Source: Pseudomonas viridiflava | GTDB lineage: Bacteria > Pseudomonadota > Gammaproteobacteria > Pseudomonadales > Pseudomonadaceae | Direction: 5' to 3' | NCBI RefSeq assembly: GCF_900590755.1 | Contig: NZ_UUOC01000004.1 | Span: 62,001 to 126,000, forward strand | Length of the DNA: 64,000 nt | In this document: piece after piece, positions 8,587 to 18,153 of the stretch | Position numbering within the stretch: position 1 is the stretch's first letter | How the letters are laid out: each line of letters begins with the position of its first letter | Made by a program: the position numbers and the translations under genes | Notes under the pieces: model-generated | Database searches by the model: none | What the model saw: the letters and a program-made list of their open reading frames with translations, nothing else | What the model was told of the DNA's origin: nothing

Positions 8587-8637
8587 TCAATCCTGCGGTG
8601 CGCCACCTGACGCCTTCCCGGCTAAAGCCGGTCCCAC
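8587..8637. repeat. Half REP unit, family A, touching the RAYT stop codon
   Basis: Carries the spacer motif TCAATCCTGCGGTG, then GACGCCTTCCCGGC and the arm GGCTAAAGCCGGTCCCAC. Its last base is the first base of the CTA (TAG) stop of the transposase gene, so gene and repeat abut. RAYT genes are typically bordered by the REPs they recognise. Confidence 0.88.
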
Positions 8638-9098
8638 TAGGGTATCCATTCACAATCCCACAATGGGTAGTGCTTTAGATGGCTAACCAGCCCAGCTCGC
8701 ATGGGGTTGTAGATTACATACCGAGCCATTTCGGTGAGATCCTCTTCAGCCCTGACCCCGCGATCGTGATAGCCCTTCTGCCAGATTAGCGTTTTCGCAC
8801 CATATGCCTTGTTGATCGCAAAAGCGCTACGGCCTTTGAGCGATTGCATGAGTGTCGCAAGTGATCCTGATTTGAGTTCGAATAACCAGTGCAGATGGTC
8901 GGGCATAACGACCCACGCTAGCGAGTACACCAATCCTGAGTCATGAAGATTCCTCAATTCCTTGGTTACCATGCGGCCGATGTGGAAATCGTTGAATATG
9001 GGCAAGCGATCCTTCACTACACAGGTTACGAGGTAGCTGTTTCCTGGTTGGGAGTAGCGACCAATACGTAAAGAACGTTCATGTGTGTGCCCTTGCAT
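8637..9098 (-). CDS. REP-associated tyrosine transposase (RAYT, TnpA-REP)
   Basis: 153 aa from the ATG at 9096-9098 (AAGGGA directly upstream). A frame extends 18 codons further upstream but without ribosome site. IS200/IS605-like Y1 transposase fold: RIGRYSQPGNSYLVTCVV near the N-terminus, HUH motif in VVMPDHLHWLF, Tyr-containing catalytic helix MARYVIYNPMRAGLV near the C-terminus, and the RAYT signature IWQKGYHDRGVR. RAYTs cut and join REP DNA in other bacteria and are thought to spread and maintain REPs. It is flanked by family A REPs (8587-8637 and 9199-9629), the expected partner repeats. Single, apparently intact. Confidence 0.93.
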   Translation of the reverse strand: MQGHTHERSLRIGRYSQPGNSYLVTCVVKDRLPIFNDFHIGRMVTKELRNLHDSGLVYSLAWVVMPDHLHWLFELKSGSLATLMQSLKGRSAFAINKAYGAKTLIWQKGYHDRGVRAEEDLTEMARYVIYNPMRAGLVSHLKHYPLWDCEWIP

Positions 9099-9198
9099 TC
9101 CCTTGCCCTTCTTCAGTGTGAAGGCGAACAATAAAGGGCGATGCAGCTTCAAACATCACTAATGGTTATCTGAACATGTCCAGCGCGCTGTGTTTTCA

Positions 9199-9629
9199 GT
9201 GGGACCGGCTTCAGCCGGGAAGGGGCCGGTATGAGCTCAATCAATCCTGCGGTGAGCCACCTGACGCCTTCCCGGCTAAAGCCGGTCCCACTAGGTGCGC
9301 GCTGTGTTTGTAGTGGGACCGGCTTCAGCCGGGAAGGGGCCGGTATGAGCGCCATCACTTCTGCGGTGAGCCACCTGACGCCTTCCCGGCTAAAGCCGGC
9401 CCCCTAGGTGCGCGCTGTGTTTTAGTGGGACCGGCTTCAGCCGGGAAGAGGCCGGTATGAGCGCCATCACTTCTGCGGTGAGCCACCTGACGCCTTCCCG
9501 GCTAAAGCCGGCCCCCTAGGTGCGCGCTGTGTTTTAGTGAGACCGGCTTCAGCCGGGAAGAGGCCGGTATGAGCTCAATCAATCCTGCGGTGCGCCACCT
9601 GACAACTTCCCGGCTAAAGCCGGTCTCAC
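9199..9629. repeat. REP array, family A: four tandem units of about 112 bp
   Basis: Units begin at 9199, 9313, 9425 and 9537. Each has a rightward arm (GTGGGACCGGCTTCAGCCGG), a spacer (GAGCGCCATCACTTC or GAGCTCAATCAATCC) and an inverted arm (CCCGGCTAAAGCCGGTCCCA), then a linker GTGCGCGCTGTGTTTT. Units 2 and 3 share GCCGGCCCCCTAG in the second arm, and units 3 and 4 share GGGAAGAGGCCGG, pointing to recent tandem duplication. It lies between the RAYT gene and msrA and ends 13 bp from the msrA stop. Confidence 0.95.
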
Positions 9630-9642
9630 GACATGAACTGAC

Positions 9643-10305
9643 TTAATTCCCCGCCAGACTCGCCGGCATGCACACACCCGTCCCGCCAATCCCGCAATAA
9701 CCCTGCGGATTCTTCGCCAGGTATTGCTGGTGATACGCCTCGGCAAAAAACACAGTCGGCGCCTGGTCGATTTCGGTGGTGATCTCACCCAGCCCGGCTT
9801 TGGTCAGTTCAGCCTGATACACCGCTGCGCTGGCCTTGGCGGCGGCAAGCTGATCAGGGGTGGTGCAGTAGATCACCGAGCGGTATTGAGTGCCGATGTC
9901 GTTGCCCTGACGCATGCCTTGGGTTGGATTGTGCAGTTCCCAGAACTGGGTCAGCAGTTCGTCGTAGCTGACTTTTTCCGGTTCGTAGACCACCAGCACC
10001 ACTTCGGTGTGCCCGGTCAGGCCGGAGCAGACTTCTTCGTAGGTCGGATTCGGCGTGAAGCCACCGGCATAGCCGACGACGGTGCTGACGACGCCATCCC
10101 GTTGCCAGAAGCGGCGTTCGGCACCCCAGAAGCAGCCCAGGCCGAAGATGGCGAAGTCCACGTTGCTGAGGAACGGCCCCAGCAGAGGGTTGCCATTGAC
10201 GAAGTGGGTTTCCGGCAGGGACATGGGTGTTTCACGGCCCGGCAGGGCTTGTTCGGCGGTAGGGAGTACGTTTTTGTTCACGAGAATTTCCGAGCGTAGA
10301 GCCAT
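9643..10305 (-). CDS. msrA: Peptide methionine-S-sulfoxide reductase MsrA
   Basis: 220 aa. Reduces the S-epimer of methionine sulfoxide in proteins and free methionine, with electrons from thioredoxin. Catalytic motif GCFWGAE at residues 57-63 (nucleophile Cys58); resolving cysteines at the C-terminus in CGIGGTGVC (Cys204, Cys212). The roughly 50-residue N-terminal extension starting MALRSEIL matches the long MsrA form of E. coli and P. aeruginosa, supporting this start. Next to dipA on the same strand, as in other pseudomonads, but separated from it by a palindromic repeat. Confidence 0.97.
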   Translation of the reverse strand: MALRSEILVNKNVLPTAEQALPGRETPMSLPETHFVNGNPLLGPFLSNVDFAIFGLGCFWGAERRFWQRDGVVSTVVGYAGGFTPNPTYEEVCSGLTGHTEVVLVVYEPEKVSYDELLTQFWELHNPTQGMRQGNDIGTQYRSVIYCTTPDQLAAAKASAAVYQAELTKAGLGEITTEIDQAPTVFFAEAYHQQYLAKNPQGYCGIGGTGVCMPASLAGN

Positions 10306-10349
10306 GAGCCTTTTCCTCTTTGTGGGACGGCCAAGACAAATGAGAATCC

Positions 10350-10456
10350 GTTGGAGCGAGTGGGCGGCATTCCGACTTGCCCGCGAAGAGGACGGTACAT
10401 CCGATGCAAACTTTGAAATTGATGCGACCCCTTCGCGGGCAAGCCTCGCTCCAACA
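10350..10456. repeat. Palindromic intergenic repeat, family C
   Basis: Left part GTTGGAGCGAGTGGGCGGCA is diverged; the right arm CGGGCAAGCCTCGCTCCAAC is canonical. The same family occurs at 41967-42056 and 46264-46353. It separates msrA from dipA. Confidence 0.85.
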
Positions 10457-10514
10457 GTTCAGGGAGCGAATTTGAGAGGAAGCTAGTGTGCCCGAAACAC
10501 CCGGACACAGGAAA

Positions 10515-10532
10515 GCCCGTCAGGCCGACGGG
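10515..10532 (-). terminator. Hairpin overlapping the dipA stop codon, probable terminator
   Basis: CCCGTC, loop AGGCC, GACGGG at 10516-10532; on the minus strand it is followed by CTTTCC. The TGA stop of dipA lies inside the stem. The U-tract is short, so efficiency is uncertain. Confidence 0.5.
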
Positions 10533-13213
10533 TCACGCAGATAGCGGCGCAGTTTCTCGATCAGCTGGCTGCCGGGGATCGGTTTATCGAACAGGTAGCC
10601 TTGGCCAACATCGCAGCGATGGCGACGCAGGAACATCAATTGGGCGGCGGTTTCGATACCTTCGGCGACTACTTTCAGCTTGAGGTTGTGGGCCATGGCG
10701 ATCACTGCGGAGGTGATTTCCATGTCGTCCTGATCATCCGGAATATCCCGGATGAAGCTGCGGTCGATCTTGATCACGTCGATGGGGAATTTCTTCAGAT
10801 AGCTGAACGACGAATAACCGGTGCCGAAGTCATCCATGGCCAGCGACAGCCCCATTCTCTTCAGCGAGTCCAGCTGCTGGCGGGTGTCTTCCGTGGCTTC
10901 CAGCAACAAGCCTTCGGTCAGTTCCAGCTCCAGCAGCGATGCGTCGAGCTGTTCGTCCTTGAGGATGGCCGCAATGGCGCTTACCAGCTCGGGGTCGGAG
11001 AACTGCTTGGGTGACACGTTGATCGCGACCTGCAGATTGCCGAAACCTGCGGCAGTCAATTGCTTGCTCATCCGGCAGGATTCGCGCGCCACCCATTTGC
11101 CGATCGGAATGATCAGCCCGGTCTCTTCGGCAACGCTGATGAACTGGTCCGGACGGATCATGCCTTTTTCCGGGTGATTCCAGCGCAGCAGAGCCTCCAT
11201 ACCCAGCAAGCGACCGCTGAGCAGGCACAGCTTGGGCTGATAGAAAACTTCCAGTTCGTTCTGGGTCAGGGCGCGGCGCAGGTTGTTCTCGACGAACAGT
11301 TTGTAGCTGGCCTCGGCATTGAGTGCTTCGGTGAAGACCTGCACCTGATGTTTGCCGTTGGCTTTGGCTTTGTGCAGGGCCAGGCCAGCGTTTTTCATGA
11401 GGGTCTGCGGATCGCGGCCATGCAGGGGCGCGCAAGCCAGACCGACCGAACCGGTCACGCTGATCAACTGGTTGTCGACGAAGATCGGCTTGTCGAGAGT
11501 GGCCAACACCTGGCTGGCAACGCTCTGCCCGGCTTCAAGGCCCGTCTGGTCAAGCAGCACAGCAAATTCGTTACTGGCAAAACGCGCCAGAATGTCGCTC
11601 GGGCTCAGGGTATTGCGCAAGCGGCGGGCAAGGCTGATCAGCAATTTATCGCCGGTCTGGTGGCCGAGGCTGTCGTTGATGCGCTTGAAGTTGTCGATGT
11701 CCACCAGCAACAGGCTCATGGGCGTGTCGCTGTCGCGGTCAAAGCGCTCGTCCAGATTGCGGATGAACGCCGGACGGTTGCCCAGATTGGTCAGGTTGTC
11801 GGTGTAGGCCAGACGCTCGATGCGCTGCTGCGCCAGCTTGGTCTGGGTGATGTCTTCATAGATGCCGATGTAATGGGTCAACTCCCGGTTGTCGCCATAG
11901 ACCTTGGAAATCGACAGCTGGCCCCAGTACGGTTCCAGGTTTTTCCGACGACTCTTGAACTCACCCTGCCAGCTGTTGGTTTTGGCCAGGCTGGAGTTGG
12001 CGTCTTGCAGCAGATCGCTGAGGTTTTCCAGAGCAGGCAGTGATGAAAGCTTGTGCCCGTGGACTTCATCGGTGGTGTATTGGGTGATGGCCGTGAAGCT
12101 CGGGTTCACGTACTCCACAAGACCGTTGCAATCAACCAGCAGAAACGCGCTGGCGCTTTGCTCGACGGCACGCTGGAAAAGGTGCAGCGCGCTGGTGGCG
12201 CTACGTCGAGTCTGGTTGTTGATCACTTGCGCGAACTGGTCGGCAAGCTCACCGGCGAACGCGATCTCATCCGACTGCCAAGGCCGTGGCCTGCCCTTCT
12301 GCTCAAGGCACAGCACGCCCACCACTTGGCCATCAATGCGAATGCTGGCGTCGAGGATCGCACTGATGTCCCGGGGCTTGAGGCTGGAAGCCATCTCGCG
12401 GGTGCGCGGATCCAGCTGGACGTCATGCGCGTCGATGGCGCGGCTGTTGTGCAGCGCTTCGAGATAGCTCGGGTAGAGGCTGATATCGATAGGCAGTGGT
12501 AAAGAGTGTTCTTTGTTCTGGCGGCGATATTCGGCAATCGGATCCAGGCGCTGGCCGTTGAGGTTCCACATGCTGGCGCTGGCGATGTCGTAAATTTCGC
12601 AGGCACTTTTGGTGATCAGTTCTGCGGCTTCCTGCAGCGCATTATTGGTGCTGTACCGCTGGCGGGCCAGGTGCAGGATCAAGCCTTGTTGTGCCCGAAC
12701 CCGTTCCAGGTGCTCGAGCTGCTCCTTCTGCGCACGCTGGTTGAGCTCCAGAGCGATTTGCAGGCGCGAGTTCTGGGTTTCAAGGTCAGGGCTGGCATTC
12801 AGGCCGCTTTCGCCAACCAGGCCATCAACCACCATCAGGTAGCCGCGCAATAAATGACGACTGTGCTGTTTGTAGGCTTCGCCCGTTTCAATGACCCCGA
12901 GTGGGCCATGGGCGGTGTGCAGGGTGTAATGCACGGTGTAGTGGGTCGCAACCGATAGCTGCGACTGAATGACATCGTGCACTTGATAGCGAGCTTCGGG
13001 CTCCATGAGGCTGGCGTAAGGCGATCCCAACAAGGCGCAGAGTTCCACGGCAGCCAGGCCGAACTGTTTTTCGCAGTTAGGATCGAGGTAGAGCAGCGCC
13101 CAGTTGGCTTCATTCAGCCGTTCGAAACGCAGCATGCCGAGCCGCGAGGGCACCGGCAATTGCGTCACTACCTCGGCTACCGTTCTACCGGCAGCATCAG
13201 GTTGGCTCTTCAT
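10520..13213 (-). CDS. dipA: c-di-GMP phosphodiesterase DipA (GAF-PAS-GGDEF-EAL)
   Basis: 897 aa from the ATG at 13211-13213 (MKSQPDAAGRT); an in-frame extension of 18 codons is not needed. Domain order: N-terminal PAS-like segment, GAF at about 190-340, PAS at about 350-460, GGDEF-like at about 470-635, EAL at about 650-890. The GGDEF site reads ASNEF (near residue 545), so cyclase activity is not expected. The EAL domain keeps EALLR (about 673) and DDFGTGYSS (about 794), so phosphodiesterase activity is. P. aeruginosa DipA (PA5017, 899 aa) lowers c-di-GMP and is needed for biofilm dispersion; position beside msrA and aceF matches. No membrane segment, so cytosolic. Confidence 0.92.
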   Translation of the reverse strand: MKSQPDAAGRTVAEVVTQLPVPSRLGMLRFERLNEANWALLYLDPNCEKQFGLAAVELCALLGSPYASLMEPEARYQVHDVIQSQLSVATHYTVHYTLHTAHGPLGVIETGEAYKQHSRHLLRGYLMVVDGLVGESGLNASPDLETQNSRLQIALELNQRAQKEQLEHLERVRAQQGLILHLARQRYSTNNALQEAAELITKSACEIYDIASASMWNLNGQRLDPIAEYRRQNKEHSLPLPIDISLYPSYLEALHNSRAIDAHDVQLDPRTREMASSLKPRDISAILDASIRIDGQVVGVLCLEQKGRPRPWQSDEIAFAGELADQFAQVINNQTRRSATSALHLFQRAVEQSASAFLLVDCNGLVEYVNPSFTAITQYTTDEVHGHKLSSLPALENLSDLLQDANSSLAKTNSWQGEFKSRRKNLEPYWGQLSISKVYGDNRELTHYIGIYEDITQTKLAQQRIERLAYTDNLTNLGNRPAFIRNLDERFDRDSDTPMSLLLVDIDNFKRINDSLGHQTGDKLLISLARRLRNTLSPSDILARFASNEFAVLLDQTGLEAGQSVASQVLATLDKPIFVDNQLISVTGSVGLACAPLHGRDPQTLMKNAGLALHKAKANGKHQVQVFTEALNAEASYKLFVENNLRRALTQNELEVFYQPKLCLLSGRLLGMEALLRWNHPEKGMIRPDQFISVAEETGLIIPIGKWVARESCRMSKQLTAAGFGNLQVAINVSPKQFSDPELVSAIAAILKDEQLDASLLELELTEGLLLEATEDTRQQLDSLKRMGLSLAMDDFGTGYSSFSYLKKFPIDVIKIDRSFIRDIPDDQDDMEITSAVIAMAHNLKLKVVAEGIETAAQLMFLRRHRCDVGQGYLFDKPIPGSQLIEKLRRYLRDPSA

Positions 13214-13463
13214 GAAGGAAACTCGCTTCGGAAATACTGATCGCGTGCGGGGCAGGGCCCTTCTCACATCGCGTATGGCAAGGTTGCATCATGCAGCACT
13301 GGCTGACAAGGGAGCAGGGTGGCTTAGTGCTATAAATGTTTCGGCCGCGATCAAGAGTTCTGTACCCGGCTTGATACAACTGCTCTAAATCAATGGTTTA
13401 CGGGGGGGCTTACCGGAACTGTCGTTGTAAGTTATTTCGTTCGACAAATGAGAAGTGCGTAGC
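13214..13463. other. Region upstream of dipA
   Basis: Presumably holds the leftward dipA promoter. AT-rich segment around 13320-13400. No gene or repeat recognised. Confidence 0.45.
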
Positions 13464-13492
13464 AAAAAAAGCCCCGCCAGATTGGCGGGGTT
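13464..13492 (-). terminator. Rho-independent terminator of the aceEF operon
   Basis: On the minus strand, CCCCGCC, loop AATCT, GGCGGGG, followed by a run of seven T (complement of A at 13464-13470). It lies about 200 bp beyond the aceF stop, with a palindromic repeat in between. Confidence 0.85.
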
Positions 13493-13574
13493 GAGGTCGA
13501 GCGGTTTGGCTCGGTGAAACAGGTGTATTGCGCGATCCTTGCCAGTAAAGATAAGTGAGCTGGAATAGTGCTTA

Positions 13575-13664
13575 TGTGGGAGCGGTGATTGCCCGCGATA
13601 AGGTCAGGCGTGGTCTAAAAGTGAACCGCGTCTAGCCTTATCGCGGGCAAGCACCGCTCCCACA
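13575..13664. repeat. Palindromic intergenic repeat, family D
   Basis: Arms TGTGGGAGCGGTGATTGCCC and GGGCAAGCACCGCTCCCACA around about 45 bases. A second full copy is at 58526-58614. It sits 28 bp after the aceF stop, ahead of the terminator. Confidence 0.88.
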
Positions 13665-13691
13665 GAGGAAAGCGGGTCTCCCAGTCAGCCC

Positions 13692-15350
13692 TTACAACAA
13701 GATCGTACGAATATCAGCCAGCAAGTCGCTCAGACGCTTGGTAAAGCGCGCTGCAGCTGCGCCGTTGATCACGCGGTGATCGTAGGACAGCGACAGTGGC
13801 AGCATCAGCTTCGGCTGGAACGCTTTGCCATCCCAGACTGGCTGCATGGTTGCCTTGGAGACACCCAGGATTGCCACTTCAGGCGCATTGACGATCGGCG
13901 TGAAGCCGGTCCCGCCGATGTGGCCGAGGCTGGAGATGGTGAAGCAAGCGCCCTGCATCTCGTTGGCCGACAATTTCTTGCTGCGGGCTTTCTCGGCCAG
14001 TACAGCGGCTTCGGCAGCGAGTTGCAGCAGGCTCTTCTTGTCGACGTCTTTGATGACCGGGACCAGCAGACCTTCCGGGGTGTCCACGGCGAAGCCGATG
14101 TTCACGTATTTCTTGCGGATGATCGCTTTGCCGCTTGGCGCCAGGGATGCATTGAAGTCCGGCAGTTCCTTGAGCAGGAAGGCACAGGACTTGAGCAGCA
14201 GAGGCAGGATGGTCAGCTTGACGCCCGCTTTCTCGGCAACGGCTTTCTGCGCGACGCGGAAAGCTTCCAGGTCGGTGATGTCGGCCTGGTCGAATTGCGT
14301 TACGTGCGGAATATTCAGCCAGCTGCGGTGCAGACCGGTAGCGCCCAGTTGCATCAGGCGGGTCATCGGCACTTCTTCGATTTCGCCGAAACGGCTGAAG
14401 TCGACTTCAGGAATCGGCTGGATGCCCATGCCGCCGCTTGCGCCGCCCGCTGGAGCTTCCTTGGCCTTCTGCATCATGGCCTTGACGTAAACCTGCACGT
14501 CTTCTTTCAGCACACGGCCGTGTGGGCCTGTGGCGCTGACAGCACCCAGCTCAACGCCGAACTCACGGGCCAGCTGGCGAACCGCCGGGCCTGCGTGAAC
14601 CTTGGCGCCGTCTTTGGCGGGGGCTGCAGCAGTTTGAGCTGGCGCAGCCGCCGGAGCCTCTGCTTTAGGCGCAGGTGAAGCAGCCGGTGCAGCTTCAGCC
14701 TTGGCAGGTGCGGCAGCAGGAGCAGCAGCGGCTTGAGCCGGTGCAGCGGCAGGTGCAGCGCCAGCTACTTTCAATTTCAGGATCAGGTCGCCGGTACCGA
14801 CTTCGTCTTCCAGCTTGACGAGGATGGCTTCGACAACGCCTGCGGCTGGAGAAGGAATCTCCATGCTGGCCTTGTCGGATTCCAGGGTGATCAGCGATTG
14901 ATCAGCGGTAATGGTGTCGCCAACCTTGACCATCAGTTCGATGATCTTGGCTTTGCCCGACGAACCGATGTCCGGCACGTGGATGTCTTGCACGGTTTCA
15001 GCGGCGGCAGCTGCTGGCTCGGCGGCCGGTGCAGGAGCGGCTTCAGCGGGCTTCTCGGCCGGAGCCGGAGCGGCAGCAGCAGGGGCAGCAGCTTCAGCAG
15101 GCGCAGCGGCAGCTTCGCCTTCAACTTCCAGCTCAAACAGCTCGTCGCCTTCTTTCAGGCGGTCGCCCAGCTTGACCTTCATGGTCTTGATGACGCCAGC
15201 CTTGGGAGCAGGGATTTCCATGCTCGCCTTGTCGGACTCCAGCGTCAGAACGCTCTGGTCGGCTTCGATGCGATCACCGACCTTGACCATCAACTCAATG
15301 ACTTCACCTTCACCGTTGCCGATGTCGGGTACGCGAATTAGCTCACTCAC
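13692..15350 (-). CDS. aceF: Dihydrolipoamide acetyltransferase, E2 of pyruvate dehydrogenase
   Basis: 552 aa from a GTG start at 15348-15350 (MSELIRVPDIG), chosen because AAGGAG lies about eight bases upstream; the frame is open a further 27 codons but those are not E2-like. Two lipoyl domains (ESDKASMEIP twice) are joined by Ala/Pro-rich linkers. Then come an E1/E3-binding domain (AVRQLAREFGVELG) and the catalytic core ending SYDHRVINGAAAARF. The Asn where many E2s have Asp (DHRVIDG) is, as I recall, normal in Azotobacter/Pseudomonas E2p. Transfers acetyl groups to CoA in the multienzyme complex. Operon with aceE, followed by a family D palindrome and a terminator. Confidence 0.97.
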   Translation of the reverse strand: MSELIRVPDIGNGEGEVIELMVKVGDRIEADQSVLTLESDKASMEIPAPKAGVIKTMKVKLGDRLKEGDELFELEVEGEAAAAPAEAAAPAAAAPAPAEKPAEAAPAPAAEPAAAAAETVQDIHVPDIGSSGKAKIIELMVKVGDTITADQSLITLESDKASMEIPSPAAGVVEAILVKLEDEVGTGDLILKLKVAGAAPAAAPAQAAAAPAAAPAKAEAAPAASPAPKAEAPAAAPAQTAAAPAKDGAKVHAGPAVRQLAREFGVELGAVSATGPHGRVLKEDVQVYVKAMMQKAKEAPAGGASGGMGIQPIPEVDFSRFGEIEEVPMTRLMQLGATGLHRSWLNIPHVTQFDQADITDLEAFRVAQKAVAEKAGVKLTILPLLLKSCAFLLKELPDFNASLAPSGKAIIRKKYVNIGFAVDTPEGLLVPVIKDVDKKSLLQLAAEAAVLAEKARSKKLSANEMQGACFTISSLGHIGGTGFTPIVNAPEVAILGVSKATMQPVWDGKAFQPKLMLPLSLSYDHRVINGAAAARFTKRLSDLLADIRTILL

Positions 15351-15507
15351 AATGTCTCTCCTTCGGAGAACCTGTTCACTCTCGATTGCGCTGTGTAAGT
15401 CAGTTACAACAAAACAGCCTTCAATGCTCATTTACGTCCGTAAATTCCGCATCTCTGGCTGCTTTGCCGCTCCTTTTCAGCGCGCTATACGATCTCGAAG
15501 CAGACTC

Positions 15508-18153
15508 TTAACAATCCAGTGGGTTGCGTTTCTCAGGGTCGATGCCGAACTTGACGATGGCTTCAGCCACCACCTTAGGTTCGATATCGCCACGATCAGC
15601 CAAGGCTTCCAGAGCGGCCAGCACCACGAAGTGACGGTCGACTTCGAAGAAGTTACGCAGTTTCTTGCGGCTGTCGCTGCGGCCGAAACCGTCAGTGCCC
15701 AAGACTTTGTATTCCTTGGTCGGAACCCACTGACGGATCTGGTCAGCGAACAGTTTCATGTAGTCGGTCGATGCGATCACCGGACCTTTACGGCCGTTGA
15801 GGCATTCTTCAACGTAGCTCAGCGCTGGCTTCTGGCCAGGGTGCATGCGGTTGCTGCGCTCTACGGCCAGGCCGTCGCGACGCAGTTCGTTGAAGCTGGT
15901 AACGCTCCACACATCGGCACCGATGTTGAATTCGTCACGCAGGATTTTCGCCGCTTCGCGAACTTCACGCAGGATGGTGCCCGAGCCCAGCAACTGGACG
16001 TGGTGCGCCGCTTCCCTGGTGTCTTCTTCGAGCAGGTACATGCCCTTGACGATGCCTTCCTCGACACCGGCCGGCATGGCTGGCTGGGCGTAGGATTCGT
16101 TCATCACGGTCAGGTAGTAGAAAACGTCCTGCTGTTCTTCGAACATCCGGCGCATGCCGTCCTGGATGATCACAGCCAGCTCGTAACCGTAAGTCGGGTC
16201 GAAGGTGCGGCAGTTCGGGATGGTCGAAGCCAGGATGTGGCTGTGACCGTCTTCGTGCTGCAAACCTTCGCCGTTCAGGGTAGTACGGCCGGCGGTGCCG
16301 CCGATCAGGAAGCCACGGGTGCGGCTGTCGCCAGCGGCCCAGGCCAGGTCGCCGATACGCTGGAAACCGAACATCGAGTAGAAGATGTAGAACGGAATCA
16401 TCGGCTGGTTATGGCTGGAGTACGAAGTACCGGCAGCGATGAAGGAGGACATGGCGCCTGCTTCGTTGATGCCTTCTTCGAGAATCTGGCCTTTCTTGTC
16501 TTCGCGATAGAACATCACTTGTTCTTTATCGACTGGCTCGTAGAGCTGGCCGACGGAAGAGTAGATGCCCAGTTGGCGGAACATGCCTTCCATACCGAAG
16601 GTACGGGCTTCGTCCGGGATGATCGGAACGATGCGCGGGCCAACTTCCTTGTCCTTGACCAGTTGCGACAGGATCCGCACGAAGGCCATGGTGGTGGAAA
16701 TTTCGCGGTCGCCGGAACCGTCCAGGATCGCCTTGAGGGTTTCCAGTGGCGGAGTCGGCAGGCTGAAGCTTTGAGCGCGACGCTGTGGCACGAAACCGCC
16801 CAGTGCGGCGCGACGCTCGCTCAGGTAACGGGCTTCGGCGCTGCCTTCTTCTGGTTTGAAGAATGGCAGGGCTTCCAGCTGGTCGTCTTTGACCGGGATG
16901 TCGAAACGGTCACGGAAGTGACGCAGGCTGTCGACATCGACCTTCTTGGTATTGTGCGCAGTGTTCTTCGCTTCGCCAGCACCGGTGCCATAACCTTTGA
17001 TGGTTTTGGCCAGAACCACGGTCGGTTGACCCTTGTGGTTAACGGCTTGATGGTACGCCGCGTACATTTTGTACGGGTCGTGGCCACCACGGTTGAGCTT
17101 CCAGATTTCGTCGTCGGACAGATCAGCAACCATCGCCTTGAGTTCTGGCGAGTTGAAGAAGTGTTCACGTACGAACGCGCCGTCTTTGGCTTTGTAGTTC
17201 TGGTACTCGCCGTCGATGACTTCGTCCATGCGACGTTGCAGGATGCCGTCAACGTCTTTGGCCAGCAGTGGGTCCCAGAAACGGCCCCAGACTACTTTGG
17301 TCACGTTCCACTGAGCACCACGGAACACGCCTTCGAGTTCCTGGATGATTTTGCCGTTGCCGCGAACCGGGCCATCAAGGCGCTGCAGGTTGCAGTTCAC
17401 GACGAAGATCAGGTTGTCGAGTTTTTCACGTCCGGCCAGCGCGATGGCGCCCAGGGATTCCGGCTCGTCGGTCTCGCCGTCGCCCAGGAAGCACCAGACT
17501 TTCTGCTTGCCTTCAGGAATGTAGCCGCGATGCTCCAGGTACTTCATGAAGCGCGCCTGGTAGATCGCCTGGATTGGACCCAGACCCATGGAAACGGTCG
17601 GGAACTGCCAGAAATCTTTCATCAGCCACGGGTGTGGATAAGACGAAAGGCCTTTGCCGTCGACTTCCTGACGGAAGTTGTTCATCTGCTCTTCGGTGAT
17701 CCGGCCTTCCATGAACGCACGGGCGTAAACGCCTGGCGATGCGTGACCCTGGAAGTAGATCAGGTCGCCGCCGTGTTCGTCGGTCGGAGCCTGGAAGAAG
17801 TAGTTGAAGCCGATGTCATACAGCGTGGCGCTGGATGCGAAGCTGGAGATGTGACCGCCCAGGTCTGGGTCATTCAGGTTGGTTTTGACAACCATGGCCA
17901 ACGCGTTCCAGCGGATCAGCGAGCGAATGCGGCGTTCCATGAACAGGTCGCCAGGCATGCGTGCTTCGTGAGTCACCGGAATCGTGTTGCGATAAGGCGT
18001 GGTGATGGCGTAAGGCAGCTGCGAACCACTACGGGTGGCCAGCTCGCCCATACGGGTCATCAGGTAGTGAGCACGGTCTTCGCCTTCTTTGTCGAGAACC
18101 GATTCCAGGGCGTCCAGCCATTCCTGGGTTTCGACGGGATCGAGGTCTTGCAT
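15508..18153 (-). CDS. aceE: Pyruvate dehydrogenase E1 component
   Basis: 881 aa, homodimeric-type E1 as in other gammaproteobacteria. Thiamine diphosphate site: GDGETDEPESLG and NCNLQRLDGPVRGN around residues 230-270. Also typical: FRQEVDGKGLSSYPHPWL and the C-terminal LGTDGFGRSDSR. Decarboxylates pyruvate and hands the acetyl group to the lipoyl arms of AceF. GGAG precedes the ATG by six bases. First gene of the aceEF operon; the gap to aceF is 157 bp. The promoter lies in the region shared with divergent glnE, which contains two palindromic operator-like sites. Confidence 0.98.
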   Translation of the reverse strand: MQDLDPVETQEWLDALESVLDKEGEDRAHYLMTRMGELATRSGSQLPYAITTPYRNTIPVTHEARMPGDLFMERRIRSLIRWNALAMVVKTNLNDPDLGGHISSFASSATLYDIGFNYFFQAPTDEHGGDLIYFQGHASPGVYARAFMEGRITEEQMNNFRQEVDGKGLSSYPHPWLMKDFWQFPTVSMGLGPIQAIYQARFMKYLEHRGYIPEGKQKVWCFLGDGETDEPESLGAIALAGREKLDNLIFVVNCNLQRLDGPVRGNGKIIQELEGVFRGAQWNVTKVVWGRFWDPLLAKDVDGILQRRMDEVIDGEYQNYKAKDGAFVREHFFNSPELKAMVADLSDDEIWKLNRGGHDPYKMYAAYHQAVNHKGQPTVVLAKTIKGYGTGAGEAKNTAHNTKKVDVDSLRHFRDRFDIPVKDDQLEALPFFKPEEGSAEARYLSERRAALGGFVPQRRAQSFSLPTPPLETLKAILDGSGDREISTTMAFVRILSQLVKDKEVGPRIVPIIPDEARTFGMEGMFRQLGIYSSVGQLYEPVDKEQVMFYREDKKGQILEEGINEAGAMSSFIAAGTSYSSHNQPMIPFYIFYSMFGFQRIGDLAWAAGDSRTRGFLIGGTAGRTTLNGEGLQHEDGHSHILASTIPNCRTFDPTYGYELAVIIQDGMRRMFEEQQDVFYYLTVMNESYAQPAMPAGVEEGIVKGMYLLEEDTREAAHHVQLLGSGTILREVREAAKILRDEFNIGADVWSVTSFNELRRDGLAVERSNRMHPGQKPALSYVEECLNGRKGPVIASTDYMKLFADQIRQWVPTKEYKVLGTDGFGRSDSRKKLRNFFEVDRHFVVLAALEALADRGDIEPKVVAEAIVKFGIDPEKRNPLDC

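Noticed and set aside
9199..9629. CRISPR array
   Set aside because: Repeats are palindromic REPs with 112-bp period and near-identical spacers; no cas genes.
10601..13240. Several plus-strand frames opposite dipA
   Set aside because: All antisense to a protein with clear GAF, PAS, GGDEF-like and EAL domains.
13692..15350. Damaged E2 active site (DHRVING instead of DHRVIDG)
   Set aside because: As I recall, Asn at this place is normal in Azotobacter and Pseudomonas E2p, so it is not a defect.
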